This document shows positions 47,413-57,297 of a stretch of DNA of 57,991 bases, piece after piece. A program made the position numbers and the translations under genes. The DNA lies in assembly GCA_028817905.1 (NCBI GenBank), contig JAPPOR010000676.1, forward strand, positions 1 to 57,991, in the 5' to 3' direction. Numbering within the stretch: position 1 is the stretch's first letter; the number at the start of each line of letters is the position of its first letter. Origin of the DNA: Myxococcales bacterium (GTDB taxonomy: Bacteria; Myxococcota_A; Polyangia; Polyangiales; JAFGIB01). Under the pieces are notes generated by a model that saw only the letters and a program-made list of their open reading frames with translations, was not told the DNA's origin and ran no database searches.

Positions 47413-49881
47413 ATGTCCGGACCACAAGACCACATCGACGTAGACGCCGCCCTTGCGGCTGCCGACGCGGCCCTGCGTCGTGCTGGCCTGGAACCCGGCT
47501 GCGGGCCCGATTTCCGACCCGAAGGACAGGAAGATTCCCTCCCGACTGGGGCGGCCATTTCCGCGGAAGTACAAGAGGGTGCAGAGCAGACCGCCCACTT
47601 GCTTCGTCCTCGTCTTCGTCTGTTTATGGAGAATCTCTGGATCGATCGAGGCGAGCGTGGCTGCGAAGACTTTCATGAGGTTCGTGTTGCCGTGCTCAGT
47701 ATGGAGTTCGAGTACGAAGGCTTCTGCGTGCATTCGTCGGATCCGCGTGCGCAAGTCGACTGCCGCGTCGGCGGGCGAGCGTGCGTCCTTGCACGTGACC
47801 TGGCACAAGAGCGTCAAGCCGGCTACACGCTGGAGAGCTTTGGGGCCATCCAGATCGACTTGCTCGAGGACTACGGCACTGCGCCCGGCTCCCAGGCGGA
47901 GTACCTGATCGACCTACGCGACGACGCGCACGCGCTTTGCGCCTTTACTGCCTATGCCCTGCCGCAGCTTCAGGCTTTGGGCTTCCATGTGCAGATCGAC
48001 CCGTCGTATCCGTACCAGGTATTGGATACGGACCCCCCTTGGTACGCGGTGATCGGTGATCCAGACGGAGGAGAGTGGTTCGATCTGGAGCTTGGCGTCG
48101 AGGTGGATGGTCACCGGGTCAATCTCTTGCCTACCCTGTTGGCGATGCTGGATCAGGGTGCGGGCCAGCTTGAGCTGGGTCGCATCCACGAACGGGCGCC
48201 GCGCTTTGTTCCGATACCCGATGGCACCAGGCATCTACCGGTCCCGCCAGATCAGTTCGCCACCCTTGCCCGCGTGTTGTCGGAACTCTACCAGGGCGAA
48301 GCTAGTGACAGCCCGCGCTTTCCAGCGGCCCGCACGGTCTTTTTCGGCGAGCTGGAAGGGGCGCTGGGCCAGGGTAGCAGGCCGTTTTCGGTGACTGCCC
48401 CCGAGCGGGTAGGCACGCGTATGCGGGCGCTCTCGGCACCGGCAGCCACCTTGCCGCCTGGGCACGGGGGGCTTCGTGCGACCCTCCGACCGTACCAAGA
48501 GGAGGGCGTGCGCTTCTTGCAGCGTCTTCGTGCGCAGGAGCTTGGCGGAGTGCTTGCCGATGACATGGGGTTGGGCAAGACGTTGCAGACGATCGCTCAC
48601 CTCTGCATCGAGGTGAGCAGCGGCCGTGCCCATCAGCCGTCCCTGATCGTCGCGCCGACCAGCCTGGTGGGCAACTGGCGCCGAGAGCTTTCGCGCTTTG
48701 CCCCCCACCTCCGTGTCTGCGTCTTGCACGGTCCACAGCGGGGACGGCGACGTGCCGAAGCTGGCGCATCCGACGTCATCGTCACGACCTATCCTGTATT
48801 GATGCGCGATCGAGAATACTTCGAGAGTTTCCCGTACCACTTGTTGGTGCTCGACGAAGCCCAGACGGTAAAGAACCCGAAGAGTCACTCCCATCGCGCC
48901 GTCAAGGCCCTCGATGCGGCCTATCGCGTGTGTCTAACTGGAACTCCGATCGAGAACAGTCTCGATGAGCTCTGGTCGTTGTTTGACTTCCTGATGCCCG
49001 ACTTGTTGGGTAGTGAGATGCAGTTTCGTCACTTCTTCCGCCACCCGATCGAGCAGCACGCCGACGAGCAGCGCCTTGAATTGCTGCGCGAGGCTGTGGG
49101 TCCATTCATCTTGCGGCGCATGAAGGACGAGGTTGCCCGGGAGTTGCCCCGCAAGACAGAGGTGGTGCGTCCGGTTGAGTTGCACGGCAAGCAACGCGAG
49201 CTCTATGAGAGCATCCGGGTTGCCGCTCATGCCCAGGTGCGCAGTGCGATTCAGAAGCGGGGCTTTTCCGCCTCGACGGTTACAATTCTGGATGCATTGA
49301 TGAAGCTCCGTCAGCTCTGTTGCGATCCTCGGCTGGTGCGCGGTGATGCCGCCCGTTTCGTGCGCGAGTCGGCCAAGTATGAGCTGCTCTTTCGGCTTCT
49401 ACCGAGTCAGTTGGCAGAGGGTCGGCGTGTTTTGCTGTTCTCCCAGTTTACCAGCATGCTGTCGTTGATCGCTGAGGGGTTGACCGAACGTGGCATGGGC
49501 TACGCACTGCTCACCGGGTCCACGCAGCAGCGCGAGCGCCCGATCGCGGCGTTCGAGCGCGGGGACGTGGACGTCTTTCTCATCAGCCTCAAGGCGGGGG
49601 GGACAGGCCTCAACCTCGTCAGCGCTGATACGGTCATACACTACGATCCGTGGTGGAACCCAGCCGCCCAGGATCAGGCTACCGATCGGGCCTACCGCAT
49701 CGGCCAGACCCGCCCCGTCTTCGTCTACAACTTGATTGCTGCGGGAAGCGTTGAGGAGCGCATGCTCGCGTTGCAGGAGCGCAAGCGCCGTCTGGCGGCG
49801 GGCGTGATCGGCGCCCGCGAGGCGGGTCCTGGGCGCCTGGACGAAGCGGAGCTCGAGCACCTCCTGTCGCCGCTCGAGTAG
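47413..49881 (+). CDS. SNF2-family ATPase/helicase
   Basis: 822 residues. C-terminal part (about 355-822) is a complete SNF2 motor: Walker A DDMGLGKT (Lys389), APTSLVGNWRREL, DEAQ box (about 480), TGTPIENSLDELW, then the second RecA lobe LLFSQFTSML, SLKAGGTGLNLV and DQATDRAYRIGQ. It probably translocates on DNA and remodels protein-DNA complexes. The N-terminal 350 residues are not recognised; they include acidic beta-strand stretches (GGEWFDLELGVEVDGHRVNLLP) like the SNF2-associated region of other bacterial members. Start at ATG 47413 without a strong ribosome site. No restriction or defence genes adjoin it. Confidence 0.93.
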   Translation: MSGPQDHIDVDAALAAADAALRRAGLEPGCGPDFRPEGQEDSLPTGAAISAEVQEGAEQTAHLLRPRLRLFMENLWIDRGERGCEDFHEVRVAVLSMEFEYEGFCVHSSDPRAQVDCRVGGRACVLARDLAQERQAGYTLESFGAIQIDLLEDYGTAPGSQAEYLIDLRDDAHALCAFTAYALPQLQALGFHVQIDPSYPYQVLDTDPPWYAVIGDPDGGEWFDLELGVEVDGHRVNLLPTLLAMLDQGAGQLELGRIHERAPRFVPIPDGTRHLPVPPDQFATLARVLSELYQGEASDSPRFPAARTVFFGELEGALGQGSRPFSVTAPERVGTRMRALSAPAATLPPGHGGLRATLRPYQEEGVRFLQRLRAQELGGVLADDMGLGKTLQTIAHLCIEVSSGRAHQPSLIVAPTSLVGNWRRELSRFAPHLRVCVLHGPQRGRRRAEAGASDVIVTTYPVLMRDREYFESFPYHLLVLDEAQTVKNPKSHSHRAVKALDAAYRVCLTGTPIENSLDELWSLFDFLMPDLLGSEMQFRHFFRHPIEQHADEQRLELLREAVGPFILRRMKDEVARELPRKTEVVRPVELHGKQRELYESIRVAAHAQVRSAIQKRGFSASTVTILDALMKLRQLCCDPRLVRGDAARFVRESAKYELLFRLLPSQLAEGRRVLLFSQFTSMLSLIAEGLTERGMGYALLTGSTQQRERPIAAFERGDVDVFLISLKAGGTGLNLVSADTVIHYDPWWNPAAQDQATDRAYRIGQTRPVFVYNLIAAGSVEERMLALQERKRRLAAGVIGAREAGPGRLDEAELEHLLSPLE

Positions 49882-50027
49882 TGGCGATCGCAGGCCAACG
49901 GCACGGGGGGCTTGACGAGCGCCGCCCGCGAGTCTTCTCATTTCATCACTGCAATCGATCGGTGTGGCTCATTCCAGATCTGTGCATTCGTGCAGGATTC
50001 TGCGAACGGAAATATTGCACTTTTTCC

Positions 50028-50044
50028 CTGGCATTGTTGTTGCA
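50028..50044 (+). promoter_or_regulatory. Sigma-54-like (-24/-12) promoter before the FHA gene
   Basis: CTGGCATTGTTGTTGCA: TGGCA for -24 and TTGCA for -12, with GG and GC at the correct 10-base interval; only the C of TGGCAC is altered. Predicted transcription start near 50056, 33 bases before ATG 50089. The region upstream is notably less GC-rich than the genes around it. Confidence 0.6.
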
Positions 50045-50088
50045 GCTCAGGGAAACTGCATCAACACGGATCCGAGAGGCTGTTCGAA

Positions 50089-50733
50089 ATGGAGTTGTCA
50101 AAGTGGCTACCAACAGATTTTCTGCAACATTCTGCGCAGTTGCCTGGCCACGCGTTCAATCGTAGCTACGGCGATACTGCGTTTCTAGTGGTCAAACTGG
50201 AACATGCCAGGCCCCGTCTGGTGACAGGTCTCGCGGCGACTTCCACCTTGGACCCGCTGCCGCTCAAGCTCGACTCGGACGAGATGGGTACCGACGTAGC
50301 GTCTACCTTTTTGGACGAGGACCGCGTGACGGCGGTCGAAGGCGCCGATGACCCGGTGCTCACCGCTGAGCGCATCCTTGAGCGCCTGGGGCGCAAGCGC
50401 TGTTTCGTCGTCGCGATTCGCCCCCGTCCTGGCCATGGCACCGACGATGCCATGTCGGTGGGACGGAGCCCCTCCAACGATATCGTCCTACGTGACCCAA
50501 GCATCTCCAAGCACCATGCCTGGTTGGTGCGCGGTGACAACGGCAGACTGCGGGTCTGTGACCTCGGAAGCAAGAACGGGACCCAGCTGAACGGTCAAGC
50601 AATCACCAATCGGGATGTGCCGATCCGTTCTGGCGACACAATCGTCTTTGGGCACGTCGAGGCTACCTTTTGTGAGGCCGCCGTGCTCCACCGCGTCCTA
50701 CGTAGCACACTGCCGCCCGCCGCGAACGTGTAG
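50089..50733 (+). CDS. FHA-domain protein
   Basis: 214 residues from ATG 50089 (GAGAGG 9 bases before); the frame is open upstream to 49912 but without support. The C-terminal half is a forkhead-associated domain (about 120-190) with the phosphothreonine-binding residues in GRSPSND (Arg126), SISKHHAW (Ser140, His143) and LGSKNGTQLNG (Asn163). The N-terminal 110 residues are not recognised. FHA domains bind phosphothreonine, so a partner kinase is likely, and a very large kinase gene follows 61 bases downstream. Confidence 0.92.
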   Translation: MELSKWLPTDFLQHSAQLPGHAFNRSYGDTAFLVVKLEHARPRLVTGLAATSTLDPLPLKLDSDEMGTDVASTFLDEDRVTAVEGADDPVLTAERILERLGRKRCFVVAIRPRPGHGTDDAMSVGRSPSNDIVLRDPSISKHHAWLVRGDNGRLRVCDLGSKNGTQLNGQAITNRDVPIRSGDTIVFGHVEATFCEAAVLHRVLRSTLPPAANV

Positions 50734-50794
50734 CTCTGTGCACGACATCGGTCGTAGCGGACGCACAGTGGAGATGCCCTAGACTCTTCCTCAC

Positions 50795-53700
50795 GTGAGG
50801 GAAAGCGCCGACGACGAAGCTGAATCGACCGGTGTCCATCCCCCCGTGAGGCCGGCGGGCGAAAAACTCGTCGCTGGCCGATATCGTGTCGAAAGGCTCC
50901 TTGGACGAGGCGGCATGGGGGCCGTGTACTGCGTCCACGACGTTGCCACAGAACGCCGGATGGCCATCAAACGCCTTCGTACCGGTGAGCAGAAGCATCG
51001 CGACGAGCCCGCCACAGCGCATTTCGAGCGCGAATACCACACGCTCGTCGACCTCGCCCACCCGAGCATCATCGAGGTGTACGACTACGGCATCGACCAC
51101 GAGGGGCCGTACTACACAATGGAGCTGCTCGAGGGTGAAGACCTACGGTCGCTTGCTCCGCTTCCGTGGCAACGCGTGTGCTCGATCCTTCGGGATATCG
51201 CATCATCCCTCGCGATGCTCCATTCGCGCCGCCTGGTGCATCGGGACGTCACCACTCGCAACGTGCGCTTGACCGCAGACGGAAGGGCCAAGCTCATCGA
51301 CTTCGGAAGCATGGTGCCAATGGCTGTTGCTAAGGGGGTGGTAGGGACGCCGCCATTCATGCCTCCCGAAACCGTTCAGCAGCAGTCGCTCGATGGTCGG
51401 GCAGACCTGTACTCGCTCGGTGCACTTGCCTATTTCATGCTGACCGGACGGCAAGCCTATCCCGCGCGTCGTATCGACCAGCTCCGGGACTTCTGGAGAA
51501 CCACACCGGCTGCGCCGCACCGCGTCACCGAGGACGTTCCTCCAGCTCTGGGCGAACTCGTCATGGGCCTGCTTTCAATGGACCGCACCCTGCGGCCGGG
51601 CACTGCTGCGGTCGTCATGGAGCGGGTGACGGCGCTTGCGGATCTGTCCCTCGACGAGCACGCGGAGGTGCCGCGTGCGTACCTCACTACGCCTACCTTG
51701 GTGGGGCGCAGCGATCGGTTGGTCGATGTCCGTTGCGCGGTGATCGAGGCGCTGCGGGGCGCGGGGGCGTCGTTCATGATCGAAGGTGAGCCGGGAGTGG
51801 GACGTTCTCGGTTCCTGGATGCATGCGTCCTGGAAGGCAAGTTGGTGGGTGCTACCGTGCTGCGAGCGGATGGAAGCGATAGTGCTCGCGGTCGCTACGG
51901 CGCGATTGGTGCGCTCGTCTCGCAGCTATCGCAGGCGATGCCCGAAGCGGAGGCCAGACTGGGTGACGCGCGTGCGGCACTGCGTTCCATCCTGCCACCT
52001 GCAGGCAACCCCTTGCAGACCCTGGCCGGCGACGCGACCTCAGAAGCTGGCGAGACGCTGTCCTCTATTCAACTCCGAGAGCTGATCGGGGCTGTCGCAG
52101 ACTGGCTCCGTGGTCTTTGTCGGGATCGGCTACTGATGATCGCGGTGGACGATTTGCAGCAGCTCGACGAACCATCTGCCGCTCTCATCGCAGCGCTCGC
52201 GACCGAACTCCGCAATCGCCGCATGGTGCTGGTTACGACTGCGACCGACGCTCCCGGTCCCGGCCGCGGCGCTGCTGACCTCATGAGGGATCTCGCGCGG
52301 CGTGTGACCCTGGGGCCGCTATCAGGCCCAGAGGTCCACTCGCTTCTTCGCTCGGTCTTTGGCGATGCGCCCAATCTATCGCTCGTCACAGAGCGCATTC
52401 ATGTGTTGTGCGGCGGCAATCCGCGCGCCTGTATGCGCATGGCGCAGTACATCCTCGACAAGGGGCTCGCGCGGTATCAGGCGGGAAACTGGCAGCTGCC
52501 AAGGACCCTGCGGGCGTCCGACCTACCCGCAAGCTTGGCGGATGCGCTCGCCGCTCCGATCGCCCTGCTCGATTCCGATGCGCTTCGGCTGGCGGAGGCC
52601 TTCGCTTTGCTCGAAGGGGAACCGGTCCATGTCGCGCGTGTACCCATGTTGGTTCCTGTGCCCGACCGCGCCAGTGTGTTTCGTTCTCTGGACGAACTGG
52701 TCGCTGCCCAGATCCTGGCCGGCGCGGATGAGAGCTACTGCCTACGGGGCCAGGACTTGGCCCATGCCCTAGTCGCGCAGATCGATCCGGCGCTTAAGCC
52801 CGATATGCACCGTCGCCTCGCTTGTTTGCTCCGGGAGCAAGGAGACGACGGTCTGCGCGTGGCGGAGCACCGCTTTCTCGCTGGCGACGAGGTCGAGGGG
52901 GTCGAGACCCTGCTTTCGTGGCTAGACCGTAGGATCGCGTGGGGCGGTGGCCAGGCTGAACGATACCGCTGGCTGCTCACGACTGCCCTCACCGTGTGCG
53001 AGTCACATGGGTGTTCCGAGCGTGACCGCACCCGGCTCGAAATGGCGTTGGTTCGCTTCAGTATGTCCCTCCAGGTGCCCAACGTCTCCGTACACGCACG
53101 CGGCTTGCTGGCACGCCTTTCGCGCGCTTCCGGTCTCGAAGACTGGCGCGAGCTTGGTCACATAGCGAATGCGGGTGAGCGTCTGACGCAGGCCTTCGAG
53201 CAGGCACGCCTGCGCTACGAACGTTGCGAAACCCCCGAAACCGAGGTGGCGCCCCTCGAGGCGATCGTCTGGCTGTCGGATGTGGCCCGCCAACTCGGGG
53301 TGACCGCCTCGGCAACGTTCGACGTCGAGTTGATGCAACTCATCCCTTCCTTGGAGGCCTTCGAGCCCCTGTCCCCCGCGGTTGCGCTGCTGGAGCACGT
53401 TGCGGCCGCCGGCGAGTACGTCTTCGCAGGGCGGCTCGAACCGGCCCTGGCCGCGGTACAACGAGTCCTTGCCCGCATTGACGAACCAGACCATGCGGGC
53501 CTAGCGGACGATATGCTCGCCGACGTTCGCGACAACGTGGTGTTTGCCCTGGGCGTGCTTGAGGGCACGCTGGGCATGGAGGAAGCGTTCGAGCGTGCAG
53601 ATCAGCTGGAGGCGTCCCCCCTGCACGAGGTCAACGCCTGGCTGGTGCGCATGAACACCTATTTGCGGATCGGTGATGAGGGTGCAGCCCAGGCTTGTCG

Positions 53701-54886
53701 CCGCAAGGCCGAACTGCTCAGCCTGCAGGAACGGCCCGTCCAGTCGCTAGAGGGATCGTTGGTGCTCTCCGAGCTCGAGCACTATGCACGGGGATGGGAC
53801 GTGTTGGGCGTCAAGGGAACGCTTGATCGGGTGCGTTCCATCGCGGAGCTGCATCCCGGATGGCTGCCCTTTCTCGAGTACGCACAGGCCAGCTACGACC
53901 GAGTACGCGGCAAACCCAGGCTCGCCGAGTCCAGGCTGGCGAAGTTGTTGTTGGTGGTCTCGCCCGGACGTCATCCTGTCTGGTCGATGGCTGCTTGGGC
54001 CCACGTGGCAGCCTTGCTTGACCTCCACCAAGATTCGGCCGCGCTCGAATGCGCGGTGGCTTATAGCGAGCAGGCCAAGGCGCTCGGGCTGAGTGCTCGC
54101 GATACGCAGCTCGGCTTTGTCCACGCCACGGCGCTCGCCCGACTCTCGCAACCCGGCGCGCTCGAGCTCACGGAGCGCTCGATCGAGGACCTGGAGGCCA
54201 GTCACGTGTGTGGACTTGCGCGGCTGACGGGATACCTCTGTGCCGTCGACATCGCGTGTGAGCTCGAGGACCGGGTGGCCTTCGAGCGCTTCGCTTCCAA
54301 GGCCATCAGAATCCTGCGGACAACGAACACGTCGAGCAGTGGGGCCCTTTACCAGCGGATGCGAGAGTCCGCCCGACGCGCGCACTTTGACTTGGACCGG
54401 CGCTTTACGTTGGCTGACGAAGCCCAACTCACTTTGGAGAGTCAGGTTGCCGAGACGCTCAAGGCGTTGCTGGCGGACGTGACCGACCCAGACGAGCGAG
54501 CCGCCAACGCGCTACCGCTGCTGGTGAGCGCTTGCCGGGCTTCGGGTGGCGCCCTCTTTCGCGTTCAGGATGCGGCTCCGCTGGTGTGGACGAGCCACCG
54601 GGTCAGCGATCGTGAGCTCGCGGAGGCGTTGCCCATCGCGATGGAATACCTCGACTCGCTGCGGCGCGAAGGTGACCTCACGGCCTCCACGGCCGAAACG
54701 GGGGAGGGGCAGGCCGGCGTACCGTCCACCATCACGGGCTCGTCGTATCACGTCCTGGCGATGCATGGCCCTGGAGGTCCCAGCCAAACGCCTGCGGGCA
54801 TCGTGGTGCTGAAGGCAGAGCGTGATGGCCAACTCGCCGTGGACTGGCAAACCCTGTGGGCGATCGGCCAGGCGCTCTTCAGATAG
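50795..54886 (+). CDS. Giant Ser/Thr kinase with ATPase module, repeats and GAF-like end
   Basis: 1363 residues, soluble. Kinase domain about 25-285: GRGGMGAVY, Lys59 (MAIK), catalytic loop HRDVTTRN with Asp151, DFG Asp169, and GTPPFMPPE. The usual Lys of HRDxKxxN is Thr. An AAA/STAND-type ATPase follows (about 305-620) with GEPGVGRSR (331-339, Arg in place of the usual Walker A Lys) and MIAVDDLQQLDEP. Helical repeats fill about 640-1210 and a GAF-like domain lies at about 1225-1355. The layout recalls PknK-type kinases of Myxococcus. Probably co-transcribed with the FHA gene. The stop lies one base from the convergent transporter stop. Confidence 0.92.
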   Translation: MRESADDEAESTGVHPPVRPAGEKLVAGRYRVERLLGRGGMGAVYCVHDVATERRMAIKRLRTGEQKHRDEPATAHFEREYHTLVDLAHPSIIEVYDYGIDHEGPYYTMELLEGEDLRSLAPLPWQRVCSILRDIASSLAMLHSRRLVHRDVTTRNVRLTADGRAKLIDFGSMVPMAVAKGVVGTPPFMPPETVQQQSLDGRADLYSLGALAYFMLTGRQAYPARRIDQLRDFWRTTPAAPHRVTEDVPPALGELVMGLLSMDRTLRPGTAAVVMERVTALADLSLDEHAEVPRAYLTTPTLVGRSDRLVDVRCAVIEALRGAGASFMIEGEPGVGRSRFLDACVLEGKLVGATVLRADGSDSARGRYGAIGALVSQLSQAMPEAEARLGDARAALRSILPPAGNPLQTLAGDATSEAGETLSSIQLRELIGAVADWLRGLCRDRLLMIAVDDLQQLDEPSAALIAALATELRNRRMVLVTTATDAPGPGRGAADLMRDLARRVTLGPLSGPEVHSLLRSVFGDAPNLSLVTERIHVLCGGNPRACMRMAQYILDKGLARYQAGNWQLPRTLRASDLPASLADALAAPIALLDSDALRLAEAFALLEGEPVHVARVPMLVPVPDRASVFRSLDELVAAQILAGADESYCLRGQDLAHALVAQIDPALKPDMHRRLACLLREQGDDGLRVAEHRFLAGDEVEGVETLLSWLDRRIAWGGGQAERYRWLLTTALTVCESHGCSERDRTRLEMALVRFSMSLQVPNVSVHARGLLARLSRASGLEDWRELGHIANAGERLTQAFEQARLRYERCETPETEVAPLEAIVWLSDVARQLGVTASATFDVELMQLIPSLEAFEPLSPAVALLEHVAAAGEYVFAGRLEPALAAVQRVLARIDEPDHAGLADDMLADVRDNVVFALGVLEGTLGMEEAFERADQLEASPLHEVNAWLVRMNTYLRIGDEGAAQACRRKAELLSLQERPVQSLEGSLVLSELEHYARGWDVLGVKGTLDRVRSIAELHPGWLPFLEYAQASYDRVRGKPRLAESRLAKLLLVVSPGRHPVWSMAAWAHVAALLDLHQDSAALECAVAYSEQAKALGLSARDTQLGFVHATALARLSQPGALELTERSIEDLEASHVCGLARLTGYLCAVDIACELEDRVAFERFASKAIRILRTTNTSSSGALYQRMRESARRAHFDLDRRFTLADEAQLTLESQVAETLKALLADVTDPDERAANALPLLVSACRASGGALFRVQDAAPLVWTSHRVSDRELAEALPIAMEYLDSLRREGDLTASTAETGEGQAGVPSTITGSSYHVLAMHGPGGPSQTPAGIVVLKAERDGQLAVDWQTLWAIGQALFR

Positions 54887-54887
54887 G

Positions 54888-56402
54888 TCACCTCCCAGGT
54901 CGCACCAGGCGCCGTTCAACGAGGTCGAAGGACCACTGCACAGCCAGTGCGAGAGCAGCGGCCGGTAGCGCGCCCTGCATGATCAGTCCGGTATCGTCTA
55001 GGCGGATGCCGGTCAGGATCGGCTGACCGAATCCCCCGGCCCCCACCAGGGCGCCGAGGGTCGCCGTGCCGACATTGATCACTGCCGCAGTTTTGATCCC
55101 CGCCAGGATGCTGGGTGTCGCCAGAGGCAGCTCGATCAACCGCAGGCGCGCGTTGCGATGGAGCCCCAGGGCTTCAGCGGACTCGAGCAGCGGGGCCTCG
55201 ATGTTCACCAGCCCGGTGTAGGTGTTTCGTACAATCGGCAGCAAGCTGTAGAGGAACAGCGCCGCGATTGCTGGTGGTGCACCGATGCCCAGCAGCGGTA
55301 TCATGATGACTAGCAGCGCCAGGGAGGGAATTGTTTGTAGGATGCTACAGGCAGCGAGCACCACCTGCGCGAGTCGCAGCCGGCGCGCGGCCAGGATTCC
55401 CAACGGTACCGCCACAACGATCCCCGCTGACAGGGAAACGGCTACGAGAAGCAGGTGATCGCGCGCATGTTGCAGCAAGGTGGCCTGCCACGTGCTCGCC
55501 GCCACGGCTGTCCCCGCAGCGATGCCTCGCTGTTCGAGAAACGTTCGCGCAACCGACTGCTCGCTGTGACCTGCCAGCTTGACCGCGGCATTGAGCTTGC
55601 GCATCGTCTCTGCGTCGATCCTTCCAGCGATACGCGCTAGCTGATGCTTCGCGGATGTTGGCAGGTCTTTCCGGTATAGGAACACGGCTTCATAGGACGG
55701 GAAGTAGTGCTGATCGTCGTGCAGGACCGACAGCCCGTAGTATGAGATTTCCGCGTCGGTGCTGTACAGGTCGATCAGGTCCAGGGTGCCTGCCATCAGG
55801 CCTCGGTACGCCAGGTCGTGATCGAGACCGCGCACGTCCTGCTGCGGCAGCCGGTAGTGCCTGCGTAGCCCCGGCCAGCCGTCCGCCCGCTCCATGAACT
55901 CGGCTGTGAATCCGAACCTTAGACTGGCGTGGTCTCGCAACTGGGAAACGCGCTCCAAGCCCAAGGCATTTGCCCGCTCCTTTTGTAGCCCGAGCGCATA
56001 GGTGTTGTTGAAGCCAAGGGGCGCTCCCATGCCCACACCCATCTGAGCAAGCTTGTCGCGGATCGCCATGATCCCCAGCCCGGGCTCTCGCAGTACCTCG
56101 ACGGCTATGGTGCCGGTGTACTCCGGGTATACATCCACATCGCCGCGCTTGAGCGCCTTCCATAGCACCTGCGTGCCGCCCAGTTCGCGGCGGTGGGTAG
56201 GCTCTGCTGCGGTGACCGCGCCCACGCTTGCACGTGCGATCTCCCCTAGGATTACTGACTCCGTAAACTTCTTTGATCCGATCTGTAGCGGCTTGTTGGC
56301 GGTTGCTGTGCTGCTTGGTGCCAGCGCGGACAGCCCGCTCGCCAGAATCCAGACCCTGGCCCCAGGGAATCTCCCTGCTCGATGCCGAAGCGCGATCCTC
56401 AA
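54888..56402 (-). CDS. Osmoprotectant-type ABC transporter: fused substrate-binding protein and permease
   Basis: 504 residues. N-terminal part (about 38-305) is an OpuAC-type binding domain, opening with IGSKKFTESVILGEI and containing DVYPEYTGTIAVEVL and TDAEISYYGLSVLHDD. C-terminal part (about 315-500) is a BPD-type permease with about six membrane segments and the EAL-type loop SAEALGLHRNARLRLIELPLA. Imports glycine betaine, choline or carnitine-like solutes. Fusion of the binding protein with the permease is known for the OpuA/OpuB group. TTG 56402 overlaps the ATPase stop as TTGA; an alternative start is possible. Confidence 0.92.
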   Translation of the reverse strand: MRIALRHRAGRFPGARVWILASGLSALAPSSTATANKPLQIGSKKFTESVILGEIARASVGAVTAAEPTHRRELGGTQVLWKALKRGDVDVYPEYTGTIAVEVLREPGLGIMAIRDKLAQMGVGMGAPLGFNNTYALGLQKERANALGLERVSQLRDHASLRFGFTAEFMERADGWPGLRRHYRLPQQDVRGLDHDLAYRGLMAGTLDLIDLYSTDAEISYYGLSVLHDDQHYFPSYEAVFLYRKDLPTSAKHQLARIAGRIDAETMRKLNAAVKLAGHSEQSVARTFLEQRGIAAGTAVAASTWQATLLQHARDHLLLVAVSLSAGIVVAVPLGILAARRLRLAQVVLAACSILQTIPSLALLVIMIPLLGIGAPPAIAALFLYSLLPIVRNTYTGLVNIEAPLLESAEALGLHRNARLRLIELPLATPSILAGIKTAAVINVGTATLGALVGAGGFGQPILTGIRLDDTGLIMQGALPAAALALAVQWSFDLVERRLVRPGR

Positions 56403-57148
56403 TGTGCACCCTCCAGGTGTCTCAGCATGCCGCGCTGGGCCTCGACGAAACGCCGCACCATCTCGCTTTGTGGCGACTCAACCAGTGCGCGCATTGGCCC
56501 CTGTTGCAGCACCTCGCCTTCGTGAAAGAGCGCAACGTGATCCCCTAGCAGGGCGGCTTCTGCTAGGTCGTGCGTTACCAGGGCGACCGTGGTCCCTAGT
56601 TCGGAGAAGATCCGCTTGAGGTCCAGCTGGAGCTCAGCTCGGACCAAGGGGTCCAGGGCACCCAGCGGCTCATCCAAGAGCAAGACCTCAGGTTTCAGCA
56701 TGAGCGCCCGCATCAGAGCGATGCGCTGTTGCTGCCCACCCGAGAGCTGCTGTGGGTAGCGGTCGAGCACGTCCATGGGCAGGTGCGTCATCGCGATGAG
56801 CGCCTCGAGCCGCGCGTTTGCCGCGTCCGCTGAATGCCCGAGATGACGAGCGAGCAGGCAGACGTTGTCGCGCGCGCTCAGATGAGGGAACAGGCCGCCG
56901 CCCTGGATCACGTAGCCCATCCGCCTTCGCACGGCATGAACATCGACGTTTGCCAGCTGCTGCCCTTCGAACAGCACCCGGCCTTCGTCTGGCCTGACCA
57001 GTGCGTTGAGCATCTTAAGGGCCGTGGACTTGCCCGAACCACTGGAGCCGATCAACACGGTCGTACAACCTCGTTCGAACTCCACTGTCACATCCGTGAG
57101 CGCGCGCACGGTGTTGAAGCGTTTGCTGACTCGGTCAAGCTTCAGCAT
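56399..57148 (-). CDS. ABC transporter ATPase for osmoprotectant-type uptake
   Basis: 249 residues from ATG 57148 (MLKLDRVSKRFNTV); the frame is open to 57538, but that part is Pro/Arg-rich and not protein-like. Walker A GSSGSGKST, Q-loop YVIQGGGLFPHL, signature LSGGQQQR, Walker B LLLDEPLGALD, and H-loop VTHD. The YVIQGGGLFPHL segment is typical of the OpuBA/ProV-like group. It lacks the C-terminal CBS pair found in OpuAA/OpuCA. It powers the fused binding protein/permease immediately downstream. Confidence 0.94.
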   Translation of the reverse strand: MLKLDRVSKRFNTVRALTDVTVEFERGCTTVLIGSSGSGKSTALKMLNALVRPDEGRVLFEGQQLANVDVHAVRRRMGYVIQGGGLFPHLSARDNVCLLARHLGHSADAANARLEALIAMTHLPMDVLDRYPQQLSGGQQQRIALMRALMLKPEVLLLDEPLGALDPLVRAELQLDLKRIFSELGTTVALVTHDLAEAALLGDHVALFHEGEVLQQGPMRALVESPQSEMVRRFVEAQRGMLRHLEGAH

Positions 57149-57297
57149 TGGGGCAGCATGGTGGAGGCATGTGCGATGTGCAAGCACAGGTGGTTCGGCG
57201 CCGCCCCAGGGCGCCGATGTCTGCCCCGGCGGGCTGTACGAAAAGCGCGGTACAGAGCTTCTCCCCCGAAGACTGACCCGGTAACCTTGAGACTGCA

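Noticed and set aside
47413-54886. SNF2 ATPase, FHA protein and kinase as an anti-phage defence island
   Set aside because: No restriction, nuclease, CRISPR, toxin or integrase gene adjoins them, and the FHA/kinase pair fits ordinary signalling better.
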